NCBI RefSeq assembly: GCF_001658025.2
Contig: NZ_CP014007.2
Location: 930,001 to 994,000 of the forward strand
Source: Kosakonia oryzae
Lineage (GTDB): Bacteria > Pseudomonadota > Gammaproteobacteria > Enterobacterales > Enterobacteriaceae
Direction: 5' to 3'
DNA: 64,000 nucleotides
This document shows positions 48,099 through 57,162 of the stretch, in pieces (position 1 is the first letter of the stretch; every line of letters starts with the position of its first letter). Below the pieces are notes generated by a model. The model did not search any database and was not told the DNA's origin. It saw only the letters and a list, made by a program, of their open reading frames with translations. A program made the position numbers and the translations under genes.

Positions 48099-49205
48099 AT
48101 GAAAGGACGTTGGGCTAAGTTCGTACTCACAGGCGCCATGGTCGCAATCCTTGCCGCTTGTTCCTCCAAACCGACCGATCGCGGTCAACAGTATAAAGAC
48201 GGAAAGTTTTCCCAGCCTTTTTCCCTGGTCAATCAACCTGACGCCGTCGGTGCGCCAATCAACGCCGGAGACTTCTCCGAGCAGGTTAATCAAATTCGTT
48301 CCGCTTCTCCGCGCCTCTATAGCAGTCAGAGCGGCCTTTACAATGCGATTCAGTCCTGGCTGATGTCGGGTGGCGATACGCGCACTCTGCGGCAGTACGG
48401 CCTTGATGCGTGGCAGATGGAAGGAACGGATAACTACGGAAACGTGCAATTTACCGGCTACTACACGCCGGTAGTGCAGGCGCGGCATACGCGCCAGGGT
48501 GAGTTCCAGTACCCCATTTATCGCATGCCGCCCAAACGCGGCCGCTTGCCAACGCGCGCGGAAATCTATGCTGGCGCGCTCAGCGACAACTATGTGCTGG
48601 CGTACAGCAACTCGCTGATGGACAACTTTATTATGGATGTGCAGGGCAGTGGCTATATCGATTTTGGCGATGGCAGCCCGCTTAACTTCTTCAGTTACGC
48701 CGGAAAAAATGGCCATGCTTACCGTAGTATCGGCAAAGTGCTGATCGATCGCGGCGAAGTGAAGAAAGAAGATATGTCGATGCAGGCCATCCGCGAATGG
48801 GGTGAAAAACACAGTGAGGCGGAAGTCCGTGCGCTGCTGGAAGAGAATGCATCGTTTGTCTTCTTTAAACCGCAATCCTGGGCGCCGGTGAAAGGTGCCA
48901 GCGCGGTGCCGCTGATTGGACGCGCTTCTGTCGCTTCCGATCGCAGCATTATTCCACCGGGCACCACGCTGCTGGCGGAAGTGCCGCAACTCGACAATAA
49001 AGGCAAATTTAACGGTCAATATGAGCTACGTCTGATGGTAGCGCTGGATGTTGGCGGTGCCATCAAAGGCCAGCACTTCGATATTTATCAGGGCATTGGC
49101 CCGGATGCTGGTCACCGCGCAGGCTGGTATAACCACTATGGCAGGGTCTGGGTGCTGAAAAACGCCCCTGGCACGGGTACCAGCGGCGGCGTGTTCAGCG
49201 GCTGA
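48099..49205 (+). CDS. mltA: MltA, membrane-bound lytic murein transglycosylase A
   Basis: A 368-residue outer-membrane lipoprotein that cleaves peptidoglycan glycan strands to 1,6-anhydro products. The signal peptide ends in lipobox LAAC with acylated Cys21. The double-psi barrel catalytic domain contains FTGYYTPVV and the 3D-domain segment ALDVGGAIKGQHFDIYQG, whose aspartates are catalytic in the family. The start is ATG 48099 (MKGRWAKFV); the frame extends 15 codons upstream without family support. A hairpin terminator follows. Confidence 0.95.
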   Translation: MKGRWAKFVLTGAMVAILAACSSKPTDRGQQYKDGKFSQPFSLVNQPDAVGAPINAGDFSEQVNQIRSASPRLYSSQSGLYNAIQSWLMSGGDTRTLRQYGLDAWQMEGTDNYGNVQFTGYYTPVVQARHTRQGEFQYPIYRMPPKRGRLPTRAEIYAGALSDNYVLAYSNSLMDNFIMDVQGSGYIDFGDGSPLNFFSYAGKNGHAYRSIGKVLIDRGEVKKEDMSMQAIREWGEKHSEAEVRALLEENASFVFFKPQSWAPVKGASAVPLIGRASVASDRSIIPPGTTLLAEVPQLDNKGKFNGQYELRLMVALDVGGAIKGQHFDIYQGIGPDAGHRAGWYNHYGRVWVLKNAPGTGTSGGVFSG

Positions 49206-49221
49206 GTGTGATACACTCTGC

Positions 49222-49249
49222 AACCCTCTTTCGCCTGCGGAAGAGGGTT
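49222..49249 (+). terminator. Terminator after mltA
   Basis: AACCCTCTT pairs with AAGAGGGTT across a ten-base loop, followed by TTCTGTTTTCT. It lies 16 bases past the mltA stop and just before tcdA. Confidence 0.82.
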
Positions 49250-49274
49250 TTCTGTTTTCTTTGAGGTCTGTTTT

Positions 49275-50087
49275 ATGTCAGCAGTAATCAGCGATGCCTG
49301 GCGTCAGCGTTTTGGCGGCACGGCGCGTTTATATGGCGAAAAAGCGTTGCAGTGGTTTGCCGATGCGCATATCTGCGTGGTCGGCATCGGCGGCGTGGGT
49401 TCCTGGGCGGCTGAAGCGCTGGCGCGAACGGGCATCGGCGCGATCACGCTGATCGATATGGACGACGTTTGTGTCACCAACACCAACCGGCAAATCCACG
49501 CCCTGCGCGATAATGTTGGCCTGGCGAAAGCCGAGGTGATGGCGGATCGTATTCGCCAGATCAACCCGGAGTGCCGGGTGACGGTGGTGGATGACTTTGT
49601 GACGGCCGACAACGTTGCGCAACTGATGAGCCAGGGCTACAGCTATGTGATCGATGCGATCGACAGCGTACGCCCGAAAGCAGCGCTCATCGCATATTGC
49701 CGTCGCAATAAGATCCCGCTGGTGACCACGGGCGGTGCCGGAGGGCAGATCGATCCGACGCAGATCCAGGTCAGCGATCTGGCGAAAACCATTCAGGATC
49801 CGCTGGCGGCAAAATTGCGCGAGCGCTTGAAAAGTGATTTTGGCGTAGTGAAGAACAGCAAAGGGAAGCTCGGCGTCGACTGCGTATTCTCCACCGAAGC
49901 GCTGGTTTACCCGCAGGCGGACGGTTCAGTTTGTGCGATGAAAAGCACGGCGGAGGGGCCGAAACGTATGGATTGCGCAGCCGGTTTTGGTGCTGCAACA
50001 ATGGTGACCGCAACCTTTGGTTTTATCGCGGTCTCCCATGCGCTGAAAAAACTGATGGCAAAAGCGGCCCGTCAGGCCAGCGCCTGA
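49275..50087 (+). CDS. tcdA: TcdA (CsdL), tRNA threonylcarbamoyladenosine dehydratase
   Basis: A 270-residue E1-like enzyme that uses ATP to convert t6A37 of tRNA to its cyclic form ct6A. The nucleotide-binding motif is [13 protein letters not shown] (from about residue 36), with [14 protein letters not shown] next, and a hydrophobic C-terminal helix is present. TTTGAGGTCTGTTTT precedes the ATG. It is convergent with csdE, overlapping by 16 bases. In E. coli CsdA and CsdE act with it as a sulfur-relay partner, matching this arrangement. Confidence 0.95.
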   Translation: MSAVISDAWRQRFGGTARLYGEKALQWFADAHICVVGIGGVGSWAAEALARTGIGAITLIDMDDVCVTNTNRQIHALRDNVGLAKAEVMADRIRQINPECRVTVVDDFVTADNVAQLMSQGYSYVIDAIDSVRPKAALIAYCRRNKIPLVTTGGAGGQIDPTQIQVSDLAKTIQDPLAAKLRERLKSDFGVVKNSKGKLGVDCVFSTEALVYPQADGSVCAMKSTAEGPKRMDCAAGFGAATMVTATFGFIAVSHALKKLMAKAARQASA

Positions 50088-50521
50088 CGGGCCGCATCCT
50101 GCACGGCGGCGGCCAGCGCCGCCAGCCCCTGGCTACGCGACGCGCTCAACTGGGCGCGTAACCCCAGTTCATCGAACAGCGCCAGCGGATCGTGCTGAAT
50201 GAGATCCTCCGGGCGCTTGCCTTCTACCGCCGTCAACAGTACGGCCAGCAGTCCGCGTACAATTCGCCCTTCGCTCTCGCCGAAGAAATGCATCGTTCCC
50301 CCCGCGCTCAGCGTTGAACCGAGCCAGACGCGATTTTCGCAGCCGGGAATTTCCCGCGCCTGCGCTTTCAGCGCTTCCGACGCGGCAGGCAGTTGTTTAC
50401 CGAGCATGATCAACTGACGGTATTTATCTTCCCATTGGTTCAGTGCGCCAAATGTCTGGCGCAGCGTCTCTTCGGTAACGGTCGTGCCGAACGGGTGTCC
50501 GGCGAAAGTCGGGCTTGTCAT
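50072..50521 (-). CDS. csdE: CsdE, sulfur acceptor for CsdA
   Basis: A 149-residue SufE-family protein. Cys61 in [13 protein letters not shown] accepts the persulfide from CsdA. Its start overlaps the csdA stop by one base (TAATG), so the two are translationally coupled. Its 3' end overlaps the tcdA coding region by 16 bases on the other strand. The C-terminal part is alanine-rich. Confidence 0.95.
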   Translation of the reverse strand: MTSPTFAGHPFGTTVTEETLRQTFGALNQWEDKYRQLIMLGKQLPAASEALKAQAREIPGCENRVWLGSTLSAGGTMHFFGESEGRIVRGLLAVLLTAVEGKRPEDLIQHDPLALFDELGLRAQLSASRSQGLAALAAAVQDAARQALA

Positions 50522-51726
50522 TAATCCACCAATATTTCCAGAGCGCGATCCACTGCCTGCACCAGCGCGTCTACATCATGTTGTGTATTATAGGGTGCAA
50601 ATGAGGCGCGCAGGGTGCCGCTGACGCCAAGTGCGGCCAGCAGCGGCTGGGCGCAGTGCTGACCGGCGCGCAGCGCAATACCGTAGCCTGCAAGCAGTGT
50701 CACCATATCGCCGTGGTGTACGCCGTCAAAATCGAAGGCCAGCAGGCTTGAGTCCTGGCAGCGAAAGGAGCGGAAACCCGGGCGCTTAGCCAGTTGATCT
50801 TCCGCCAGCGTCGCCAGCCCGCGGCTGTAGCTCTCCGCCTGGGCGATATCCAGCGTTTTCAGCCACTCCAGCGCCGCGCTGAGGCCAATCACGCCCGCCA
50901 CGTTTGGCGTACCGGCTTCCAGCTTGTACGGCACTGGCTGAGTGGTGAAGCCATCAAATGTCACTTCGCTGATCATCTTGCCGCCGCCCAGCCACGGCGT
51001 CATCTCATCCAGCAATTCCGCTTTACCATACAGCGCGCCAATACCATTGGGCCCGTAGAGTTTATGGCCGGAAAATGCATAGAAATCGATATCCAGCCGC
51101 TGTACGTTGGCCGGGAAATGCACTACGCCCTGCGCACCATCGACCATCACCACCATGCCTGCCGCATGCGCCAGCGTAATCGCCTGTGCCAGATCCGGGC
51201 AACCGCCGGTGACGTTGGACATCTGCCCCAGCGCCAGAATGCGGCTGCGTGCGGTGATAAGCGACGGTAGTTGATTGATATCCGGCAGGTGATCGGCGCC
51301 GAGCGGCAGTTTCACCACCCGCGCGCCGGTTTGTTGCGCCACCATCAGCCACGGCACCAGGTTGGCGTGATGTTCCGCCTCGCTGACAATGATTTCATCG
51401 CCCACTTGCAGGCGCGGACGTGCGTAGCATTGCGCAACCATATTGATGGCTTCGGTGGTGCCGCGTGTCCAGACGATGTTTTTACCGGAAGGTGCATTGA
51501 GCAGCGCGGCGACCTGATCGCGCGCAGCTTCGTAGCGTGCGGTTAGCTGCTGCGCCTGGGCAAACTGGCTGCGGTGCACATTACCGGCACTGAGGCTGTA
51601 AAACTGTTGTGTGGCATCGATTACCGCCTGTGGTTTCAGGGCGGTGGCGGCGCTATCCAGATAGATGCCCGCGTCGGCCAGCGCCGGGAACTGCGCGCGA
51701 AATTGCGATGGGTTAAATGCGTTCAT
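50521..51726 (-). CDS. csdA: CsdA, cysteine desulfurase
   Basis: A 401-residue PLP enzyme (same length as K-12) that takes sulfur from cysteine or cysteine sulfinate. The PLP lysine is in [12 protein letters not shown], and the catalytic cysteine in RAGQHCAQP. It hands persulfide to CsdE. The start is ATG 51726 ([14 protein letters not shown]) with ATACGAGGAAT upstream; the longer frame adds 23 residues not found in the family. ygdI is divergent with about 190 bases between. Confidence 0.96.
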   Translation of the reverse strand: MNAFNPSQFRAQFPALADAGIYLDSAATALKPQAVIDATQQFYSLSAGNVHRSQFAQAQQLTARYEAARDQVAALLNAPSGKNIVWTRGTTEAINMVAQCYARPRLQVGDEIIVSEAEHHANLVPWLMVAQQTGARVVKLPLGADHLPDINQLPSLITARSRILALGQMSNVTGGCPDLAQAITLAHAAGMVVMVDGAQGVVHFPANVQRLDIDFYAFSGHKLYGPNGIGALYGKAELLDEMTPWLGGGKMISEVTFDGFTTQPVPYKLEAGTPNVAGVIGLSAALEWLKTLDIAQAESYSRGLATLAEDQLAKRPGFRSFRCQDSSLLAFDFDGVHHGDMVTLLAGYGIALRAGQHCAQPLLAALGVSGTLRASFAPYNTQHDVDALVQAVDRALEILVD

Positions 51727-51918
51727 GCGATTCCTCGTATCAATAACGCGATCGTCGCGCAATTTTTCTGTCGGAGCAAGAACGTTGCGCTCCATCGGAA
51801 TTGTCTGTTTGTCCTGGCAGGGAGATGTAAGCAGGTTATGCTAAATAGTGTTAGGTAAATGTTTAAGACTCTTCTACTAAGAGTGTTTCACAGCATTAAT
51901 TGCCAGAAGGAGAAGAAG

Positions 51919-52146
51919 ATGAAGAAGACTGCCGCAATTATTTCTGCATGTATGTTTACTTTTGCCCTGAGCGCCTGTTCCGGTCCGAATTACGCATTAC
52001 ATACCAATGATGGACGCACAATCGTTTCGGAAGGGAAACCGAAAACTGACGATCAGACCGGCCTGATTTCGTATAAAGACGCTAACGGCAACGAACAGCA
52101 GATCAACCGTACCGACGTGAAAGAGATGGTCGCGCTGGATAAGTAA
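51919..52146 (+). CDS. ygdI: YgdI, small DUF903 lipoprotein
   Basis: A 75-residue lipoprotein with signal MKKTAAIISACMFTFALSAC, acylated Cys at 20, followed by the DUF903 domain (YALHTNDGRTIVSEGKPK). It is a paralogue of YgdR at 23881. AGAAGGAGAAGAAG lies in front of ATG 51919. An in-frame ATG at 51859 would destroy the signal peptide and was rejected. Function unknown. It runs head-on into the gcvB terminator. Confidence 0.94.
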   Translation: MKKTAAIISACMFTFALSACSGPNYALHTNDGRTIVSEGKPKTDDQTGLISYKDANGNEQQINRTDVKEMVALDK

Positions 52147-52162
52147 GCGCTAAACGTTGGGT

Positions 52163-52370
52163 AAAAAAAAGCACCGCAATCTTGCGGTGCTACATTAATC
52201 ACTATGGACAGACAGGGTAAATGTACAGGAAGTGAAAAAGGGGTAGCGTCGCTACCGTGGTCTGAATCGCAGACCAATTGCAAACACAACAACACAACAT
52301 CACAACCGTAAGCCAAAAGCCCTTCAGAACACGCATTCCAAAAAAAGCTCTTCGTTCCGGCTCAGGAAGT
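52163..52370 (-). ncRNA. gcvB: GcvB small RNA
   Basis: A 208-base Hfq-dependent RNA that represses many amino-acid and peptide transporter mRNAs. It begins ACTTCCTGAGCCGGAACG and contains the G/U-rich seed region R1 (plus-strand 52281-52306, CAAACACAACAACACAAC). It ends with the terminator GCACCGCAA / TTGCGGTGC and eight T. Its -10 TATAGT (52377-52382) and -35 TTGAGC (52400-52405), with a 17-base spacer, lie upstream and face gcvA. GcvA activates it in E. coli. Open frames across this stretch are not genes. Confidence 0.97.
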
Positions 52371-52376
52371 GCCGCC

Positions 52377-52420
52377 ACTATAGGTATTTGCTGGTATAAG
52401 CTCAACGGACAATTTATAAT
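52377..52420. promoter_or_regulatory. Divergent gcvB and gcvA promoters
   Basis: The gcvB promoter (minus strand) has TTGAGC at 52400-52405 and TATAGT at 52377-52382, seven bases from the RNA start. A perfect TATAAT for gcvA lies at 52415-52420 on the plus strand. The back-to-back arrangement allows GcvA to regulate its own gene while activating GcvB. Confidence 0.75.
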
Positions 52421-52498
52421 GGCTCAGATAAAAAAAACTAATAGGTTAATCACTGTTTCCTGTTTGTTAAATTGCCTTTACATCTAAGCCTGAAAACC

Positions 52499-53413
52499 AT
52501 GTCCAAGCGATTACCACCACTGAATGCATTACGCGTTTTTGATGCCGCCGCACGCCATTTAAGTTTCACGCGCGCAGCAGATGAGCTTTTTGTGACGCAG
52601 GCCGCAGTAAGCCACCAAATCAAGTCTCTTGAGGATTTCCTCGGGCTCAAACTCTTTCGCCGACGCAACCGTTCGCTGCTGCTGACCGAAGAAGGCCAGA
52701 GCTATTTTCAGGATATTAAAGAGATATTTTCCCAACTGACGGAAGCCACCCGTAAGTTGCAGGCGCGCAGTGCGAAAGGCGCGCTCACCGTCAGTTTGCT
52801 CCCCAGTTTTGCCATCCAGTGGATGGTGCCAAGGCTCTCCGACTTTAACTCAACTTATCCGGGAATTGACGTTCGTATCCAGGCCGTTGACCGTCAGGAA
52901 GATAAACTGGCGGACGATGTCGACGTGGCGATTTTTTACGGGCGCGGTAACTGGCCGGGAATGCGCGTCGAAAAATTGTACGCCGAATATTTGCTGCCGG
53001 TCTGCTCGCCGCTACTGTTGACGGGCGATAAAGCGCTGAAAACGCCGCAAGATTTAGCGCACCACACTTTATTGCACGACGCATCGCGTCGCGACTGGCA
53101 AACTTATACGCGGCAATTAGGTCTTAACCTTAACGTTCAACAGGGACCCATCTTCAGCCACAGCTCTATGGTGCTTCAGGCGGCCATCCACGGACAGGGA
53201 ATCGCACTGGCCAACAACGTAATGGCGCAGTCCGAAATCGAAGCAGGCCGACTGGTCTGCCCGTTTAATGATGTTCTGGTCAGTAAGAATGCGTTTTATC
53301 TGGTTTGTCATGACAGTCAGGCAGAACTGGGTAAAATAGCCGCCTTTCGTCAGTGGATCCTGGCCAAAGCGGCAAGCGAACAGGAAAAATTCCGTTTCCG
53401 TTATGAACATTAA
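52499..53413 (+). CDS. gcvA: GcvA, LysR-type regulator of glycine cleavage
   Basis: A 304-residue LysR-type regulator that activates gcvTHP and gcvB when glycine is present. The DNA-binding domain starts LPPLNALRVFDAAARHLSFT and includes VTQAAVSHQIKSLEDFLG; the effector domain covers about 95-295. The start is ATG 52499 (MSKRLPPLNA); the first ten residues of the open frame upstream are not conserved. ygdD follows after 39 bases. Confidence 0.96.
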   Translation: MSKRLPPLNALRVFDAAARHLSFTRAADELFVTQAAVSHQIKSLEDFLGLKLFRRRNRSLLLTEEGQSYFQDIKEIFSQLTEATRKLQARSAKGALTVSLLPSFAIQWMVPRLSDFNSTYPGIDVRIQAVDRQEDKLADDVDVAIFYGRGNWPGMRVEKLYAEYLLPVCSPLLLTGDKALKTPQDLAHHTLLHDASRRDWQTYTRQLGLNLNVQQGPIFSHSSMVLQAAIHGQGIALANNVMAQSEIEAGRLVCPFNDVLVSKNAFYLVCHDSQAELGKIAAFRQWILAKAASEQEKFRFRYEH

Positions 53414-53452
53414 TACGCGCGCGTGGCGCGTATGACTTTTTAGGGTACTCAC

Positions 53453-53848
53453 ATGACCAGCCGTTTTATGTTGATTTTCGCCGCGGTGAGCGGTTTTGTG
53501 TTTGTCGCGCTCGGCGCATTTGGCGCGCATGTTTTACGTAAAACTTTAGGTGTGCCGGAGATGAGCTGGATCCAGACCGGCCTTGAATATCAGGCATTCC
53601 ACACGCTGGCCGTGCTGGGCCTGGCGGTGGCGATGCAGCGTCGCATCAGCATCTGGTTTTACTGGAGCAGTGTTTTTCTTGCGCTGGGCACCGTGCTGTT
53701 TAGCGGCAGCCTCTATTGCCTGGCGCTTTCGCATTTACGCCTGTGGGCGTTTGTTACGCCAGTCGGTGGGGTTTGTTTCTTAATCGGCTGGGCATTGATG
53801 TTGATTGGCGCAATTCGTCTGAAACGTAGGGGCGTTGTTCATGAATAA
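53453..53848 (+). CDS. ygdD: YgdD, DUF423 membrane protein
   Basis: A 131-residue inner-membrane protein of the DUF423 family with four predicted helices. The family phrase [12 protein letters not shown] and [15 protein letters not shown] are present. Function unknown. It overlaps rlmM by 8 bases, an arrangement conserved in E. coli, which suggests cotranslation rather than shared function. Confidence 0.93.
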   Translation: MTSRFMLIFAAVSGFVFVALGAFGAHVLRKTLGVPEMSWIQTGLEYQAFHTLAVLGLAVAMQRRISIWFYWSSVFLALGTVLFSGSLYCLALSHLRLWAFVTPVGGVCFLIGWALMLIGAIRLKRRGVVHE

Positions 53849-54941
53849 AGTGGTATTGCTGTGCCGCCCGGGTTTTGAGAAAGAGTGCGCAGCCGAAATT
53901 ACCGATAAAGCTGGCCGCCTTGAGGTGTTTGGTTTTGCCCGGGTGAAAGAGAATTCGGGCTATGTCGTGTTCGAGTGCTATCAGGAAAACGACGCGGACA
54001 AAGTGGCGCGCGAGCTGCCGTTCAGTTCGCTGATTTTCGCCCGTCAGATGTTTGTCGTGGGCGAACTGCTGCGCGATCTGCCGCCGGAAGATCGCATTAC
54101 GCCGATCGTCGGTATGTTGCAGGGAGTCGTGGAGAAAGCCGGGGATTTGCGCGTCGAGGTAGCCGATACCAACGAAAGCAAAGAGCTAATGAAGTTCTGC
54201 CGCAAGTTTACCGTGCCGCTGCGCGGCGCGCTGCGTGAAGCGGGCGTGCTGGCGCGCAATGATTCGCCAAAACGCCCGGTAGTGCATGTCTTCTTTATTG
54301 CGCCGGGCTGCTGCTATACCGGTTATTCGTATTCATATAACAATTCGCCGTTCTATATGGGCATCCCGCGTCTGAAATTCCCCTCGGATGCGCCGAGCCG
54401 TTCAACCCTCAAACTGGAAGAGGCGTTCCATGTCTTTATTCCGGCGGACGAATGGGATGAGCGCCTGGCCAATGGTATGTACGCGGTAGATCTCGGCGCC
54501 TGTCCGGGCGGCTGGACGTATCAACTGGTGAAACGCAATATGTGGGTCGCTTCTGTGGATAACGGCCCGATGGCGCAAAGCCTGATGGATACCGGGCAGG
54601 TCACCTGGCTGCGGGAAGATGGTTTCCGCTACCGACCGAACCGCAATAACATCTCATGGATGGTGTGCGATATGGTGGAAAAACCGGCGAAAGTCGCCGC
54701 GCTGATGGCGCAGTGGTTAGTTCAGGGCTGGTGCCGTGAAACCATTTTCAACCTGAAGTTGCCGATGAAAAAGCGCTACGAAGAGGTGTCAAATAACCTC
54801 GCTTATATTCAGCAGCAGTTGGATGAGCATAATATCGCGGCGCAAATTCAGGCCCGCCAGTTGTACCACGATCGTGAAGAAGTCACGGTACATGTGCGCC
54901 GTATGTGGGCGGCCGTCGGCGGTCGTCGCGACGAGCGTTAA
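53841..54941 (+). CDS. rlmM: RlmM, 23S rRNA C2498 2'-O-ribose methyltransferase
   Basis: A 366-residue methyltransferase, same length as in K-12. An N-terminal THUMP-like RNA-binding domain is followed by a Rossmann domain with the SAM motif [13 protein letters not shown]. It methylates 23S rRNA before ribosome assembly. The start ATG 53841 ([15 protein letters not shown]) lies inside ygdD; the frame is open two codons earlier. A GAGCCGG/CCGGCTC hairpin (54950-54970) overlaps the stop of convergent fucR. Confidence 0.95.
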   Translation: MNKVVLLCRPGFEKECAAEITDKAGRLEVFGFARVKENSGYVVFECYQENDADKVARELPFSSLIFARQMFVVGELLRDLPPEDRITPIVGMLQGVVEKAGDLRVEVADTNESKELMKFCRKFTVPLRGALREAGVLARNDSPKRPVVHVFFIAPGCCYTGYSYSYNNSPFYMGIPRLKFPSDAPSRSTLKLEEAFHVFIPADEWDERLANGMYAVDLGACPGGWTYQLVKRNMWVASVDNGPMAQSLMDTGQVTWLREDGFRYRPNRNNISWMVCDMVEKPAKVAALMAQWLVQGWCRETIFNLKLPMKKRYEEVSNNLAYIQQQLDEHNIAAQIQARQLYHDREEVTVHVRRMWAAVGGRRDER

Positions 54942-54968
54942 AAGCAACGGAGCCGGGCAATGTCCGGC

Positions 54969-55679
54969 TCAGGCGAGTTTGCTGTCAGAGATAATATGCG
55001 TCACATCATCCAGGTGCCCAATCCGCGCCTCTCCCGCACGATTGAATTTACTTTTATCGATCAGCAGTAACGACTGCGCCGCGCGTTTCAGCAGAATGGA
55101 TTTGAACCCGGCATTGTAGGTGTTTGAATCCCAGAGCACGCCGCTGCTGTCTATCCCTTCGCAGGAAAAAATAAACAGGTCAATATCGAGCGATTTGAGC
55201 TGGGAGATGAGCGACGGATTGACGTAGCAGCCATATTTGCGCTCCAGCGTGCCGCCGGAACTGATCAGTTGCAGATATTGACGCTTGCTCAGCTCCTGAC
55301 AAATTGGGTGGCTATTGGTAAAGACGTGGAGATTGCAGTCCGGCAACTGGCGGGCGAGATACCAGCAGGTGGTGCTGGCGTCCAGCGCGATCACCATGCC
55401 TTCCTCTATCCAGCTTAGTGCTTTGAGGGCAATATCGGCCTTGTGGGCATAATGGCTTTTCAGGCGGATATGAAAAGGATCGCCGCTGTCCTGGTTTTCC
55501 CGGTGGAGCGTCCTGGCGCGCCCGTGATTGCGCAGTACTTTTCCCTGCGCCTGCAATTCACTGAGATCGCGGCGAATCGTCTCTTTACTGACGTTGAGCT
55601 GCACTGACAATGCTTCGGTTGTCAGGCTCTGATAATGCTGCAACAGATCGATGATGGTTTGTTGGCGTACCGCTTTCAT
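54969..55679 (-). CDS. fucR: FucR, DeoR-family L-fucose operon activator
   Basis: A 236-residue DeoR-family regulator (243 in K-12; the C-terminal few residues are missing or changed, ending ISDSKLA). It activates fucose genes on binding fuculose-1-phosphate. The helix-turn-helix is in LTTEALSVQLNVSKETIRRDL, and the sugar-phosphate domain contains ALDASTTCWYLA and SSGGTLERKYGCYVNPSL. The start is ATG 55679 with GAAGAAGAG upstream. In E. coli fucPIKU precedes fucR; here iap is next and no fuc structural gene is in the window. Confidence 0.92.
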   Translation of the reverse strand: MKAVRQQTIIDLLQHYQSLTTEALSVQLNVSKETIRRDLSELQAQGKVLRNHGRARTLHRENQDSGDPFHIRLKSHYAHKADIALKALSWIEEGMVIALDASTTCWYLARQLPDCNLHVFTNSHPICQELSKRQYLQLISSGGTLERKYGCYVNPSLISQLKSLDIDLFIFSCEGIDSSGVLWDSNTYNAGFKSILLKRAAQSLLLIDKSKFNRAGEARIGHLDDVTHIISDSKLA

Positions 55680-55851
55680 CTGCTCTTCTTCCGTCATCCG
55701 ATGAAGGCCCGCATCATACGGGCGTTCCGGACAAAAAGATTACGGCGTTACCCCTTTTTTTAAAAGAGTATTCCCGTACTTCGCGCGCTCTCCTGTGATA
55801 ACGGTCGCAAAGGTCTTTTATGAAAGAAACGGGCGCGATTATGCCGCAGAA

Positions 55852-55879
55852 GAAAAGGCGCCCTGATTTCAGGACGCCT
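55852..55879 (-). terminator. Terminator after iap
   Basis: On the minus strand AGGCG-CCTGA pairs with TCAGG-CGCCT with one mismatch and a two-base loop region, then TTTTCTTCT. It begins just after the iap stop at 55886. Confidence 0.75.
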
Positions 55880-55885
55880 GAGCGC

Positions 55886-56929
55886 TTACGGGTTACTGGC
55901 TTTGGCCAGCTCTTTGGTTAACGGCAACATAATCCGCATCACGTCGCGGCTACGGTGCGCAATACGGCCGGGCAGGGCTTGATCGAGGAACTGCTGGTTA
56001 TCGATGCGCGCGTTGTGGTAGCTAACGCCATCAGGGAAACTTTTTGATTTCGCCCGTTGTTGCATACCGTCTTTCTTACCGAGCGACCAGTTAGTGGCTT
56101 CCACCGACAGCACCGGGATCCCCGCTTTATCAAATACCTCGGCGTCGTTACAGCAGCTGGTACCTTTCGGATAATCCGGGTTAAGACCGGGGTTTATCAT
56201 CGCGTTGATACCGTGGGCGCGGGCGATAGCCAGCGCGCGATCCCGCGTCAGCTTACGCACCGAGGCTGGCGTATTTTTGCCGCTATTAAAGTAGAGCTTA
56301 TCGCCGACAATCAGATTATTAAGGTTGATCACCAGCAGGGTATTTTTCTTCTCCTGCTCGCTCATTCGCGCGAGCACGTTTGCTGCGCCAAGGTGGCCCT
56401 CTTCATCACCGCTGGTGGCGACAAAGCGGATGCTGTACTGCGTCGGTACGGATTTCAGCACCTGCGCCAGTTCCAGCATCACGCCCAGTGCGGCCGCGTT
56501 GTCATCCAGGCCCTGAAGCGTCAGGCCGCCCAGATTGTTATCAACATCGGCATCGCTGAGCGGCGCATACGTATCAAGATGCGCCATAATCATGATCTGC
56601 TGCGGCAGCGTGCCTTCATGGGCGGCGATCACCGTACTGCCGGTGACATTTTGCCAGTTCTGCCGATTATCTTTGGTGGTATAGCGGTAGCGGGTTTTGA
56701 ACTTGCGGATATCGCTCTGGTATCCCATCTGCTCAAACTGCTGCTGCAAATAGTCTGCGGAGAGCATTTCAGCCGGTGTGCCGGTCATGCGTCCAGGAAA
56801 CAAGGTGGCAATGTGGCGAGCCTGCTCGTAGGCAAATTCACCGGGTTGGGACGTACGGGCATGAGCCGGAAGGATAAAGCATACGCCGAGCGCCAGGGCA
56901 GCGGTACGGAGGCGCAATGCGGAAAACAT
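55886..56929 (-). CDS. iap: Iap, alkaline phosphatase isozyme conversion aminopeptidase
   Basis: A 347-residue exported M28-type zinc aminopeptidase (345 in K-12) that trims the N-terminal arginine of alkaline phosphatase. Signal peptide about 1-24 (RLRTAALALGVCFILPAHA). Metal-site segments are MAHLDTYAP, LDDNAAALG, SGDEEG and SCCNDAEVF. The start is ATG 56929 (MFSALRLRT) with TAAAGGACTTTCT upstream; the longer frame adds 24 residues. In K-12 a CRISPR-cas locus lies beside iap; none is seen here. Confidence 0.94.
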   Translation of the reverse strand: MFSALRLRTAALALGVCFILPAHARTSQPGEFAYEQARHIATLFPGRMTGTPAEMLSADYLQQQFEQMGYQSDIRKFKTRYRYTTKDNRQNWQNVTGSTVIAAHEGTLPQQIMIMAHLDTYAPLSDADVDNNLGGLTLQGLDDNAAALGVMLELAQVLKSVPTQYSIRFVATSGDEEGHLGAANVLARMSEQEKKNTLLVINLNNLIVGDKLYFNSGKNTPASVRKLTRDRALAIARAHGINAMINPGLNPDYPKGTSCCNDAEVFDKAGIPVLSVEATNWSLGKKDGMQQRAKSKSFPDGVSYHNARIDNQQFLDQALPGRIAHRSRDVMRIMLPLTKELAKASNP

Positions 56930-57162
56930 AGAAAGTCCTTTATGCAGCAATTTTTTTGACGCGCTTAGTATGAAACTGTGACCGGCTTTACACAATTTCA
57001 TTTGTTCTTAACCTGCCGAAAATGCTCGCCTTAAGCACTTTTTGATATTTGTATTGCCACTGCGTTATTCCTTTGCGGAACTACTCATTCCAATTCGTAA
57101 TTTCATTCGCCCGGAACCGCCACCTATAGTCGCACTATTGCTGGCTGTAAGTGAGTTGCTTT

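Noticed and set aside
52053-52316. 87-codon open frame on the minus strand below ygdI
   Set aside because: It lies within the GcvB RNA and the ygdI gene; the RNA identity is clear.
55680-57162. Search for CRISPR repeats or cas genes next to iap
   Set aside because: The gaps on both sides of iap are short (about 200 bases) and contain no repeated units.
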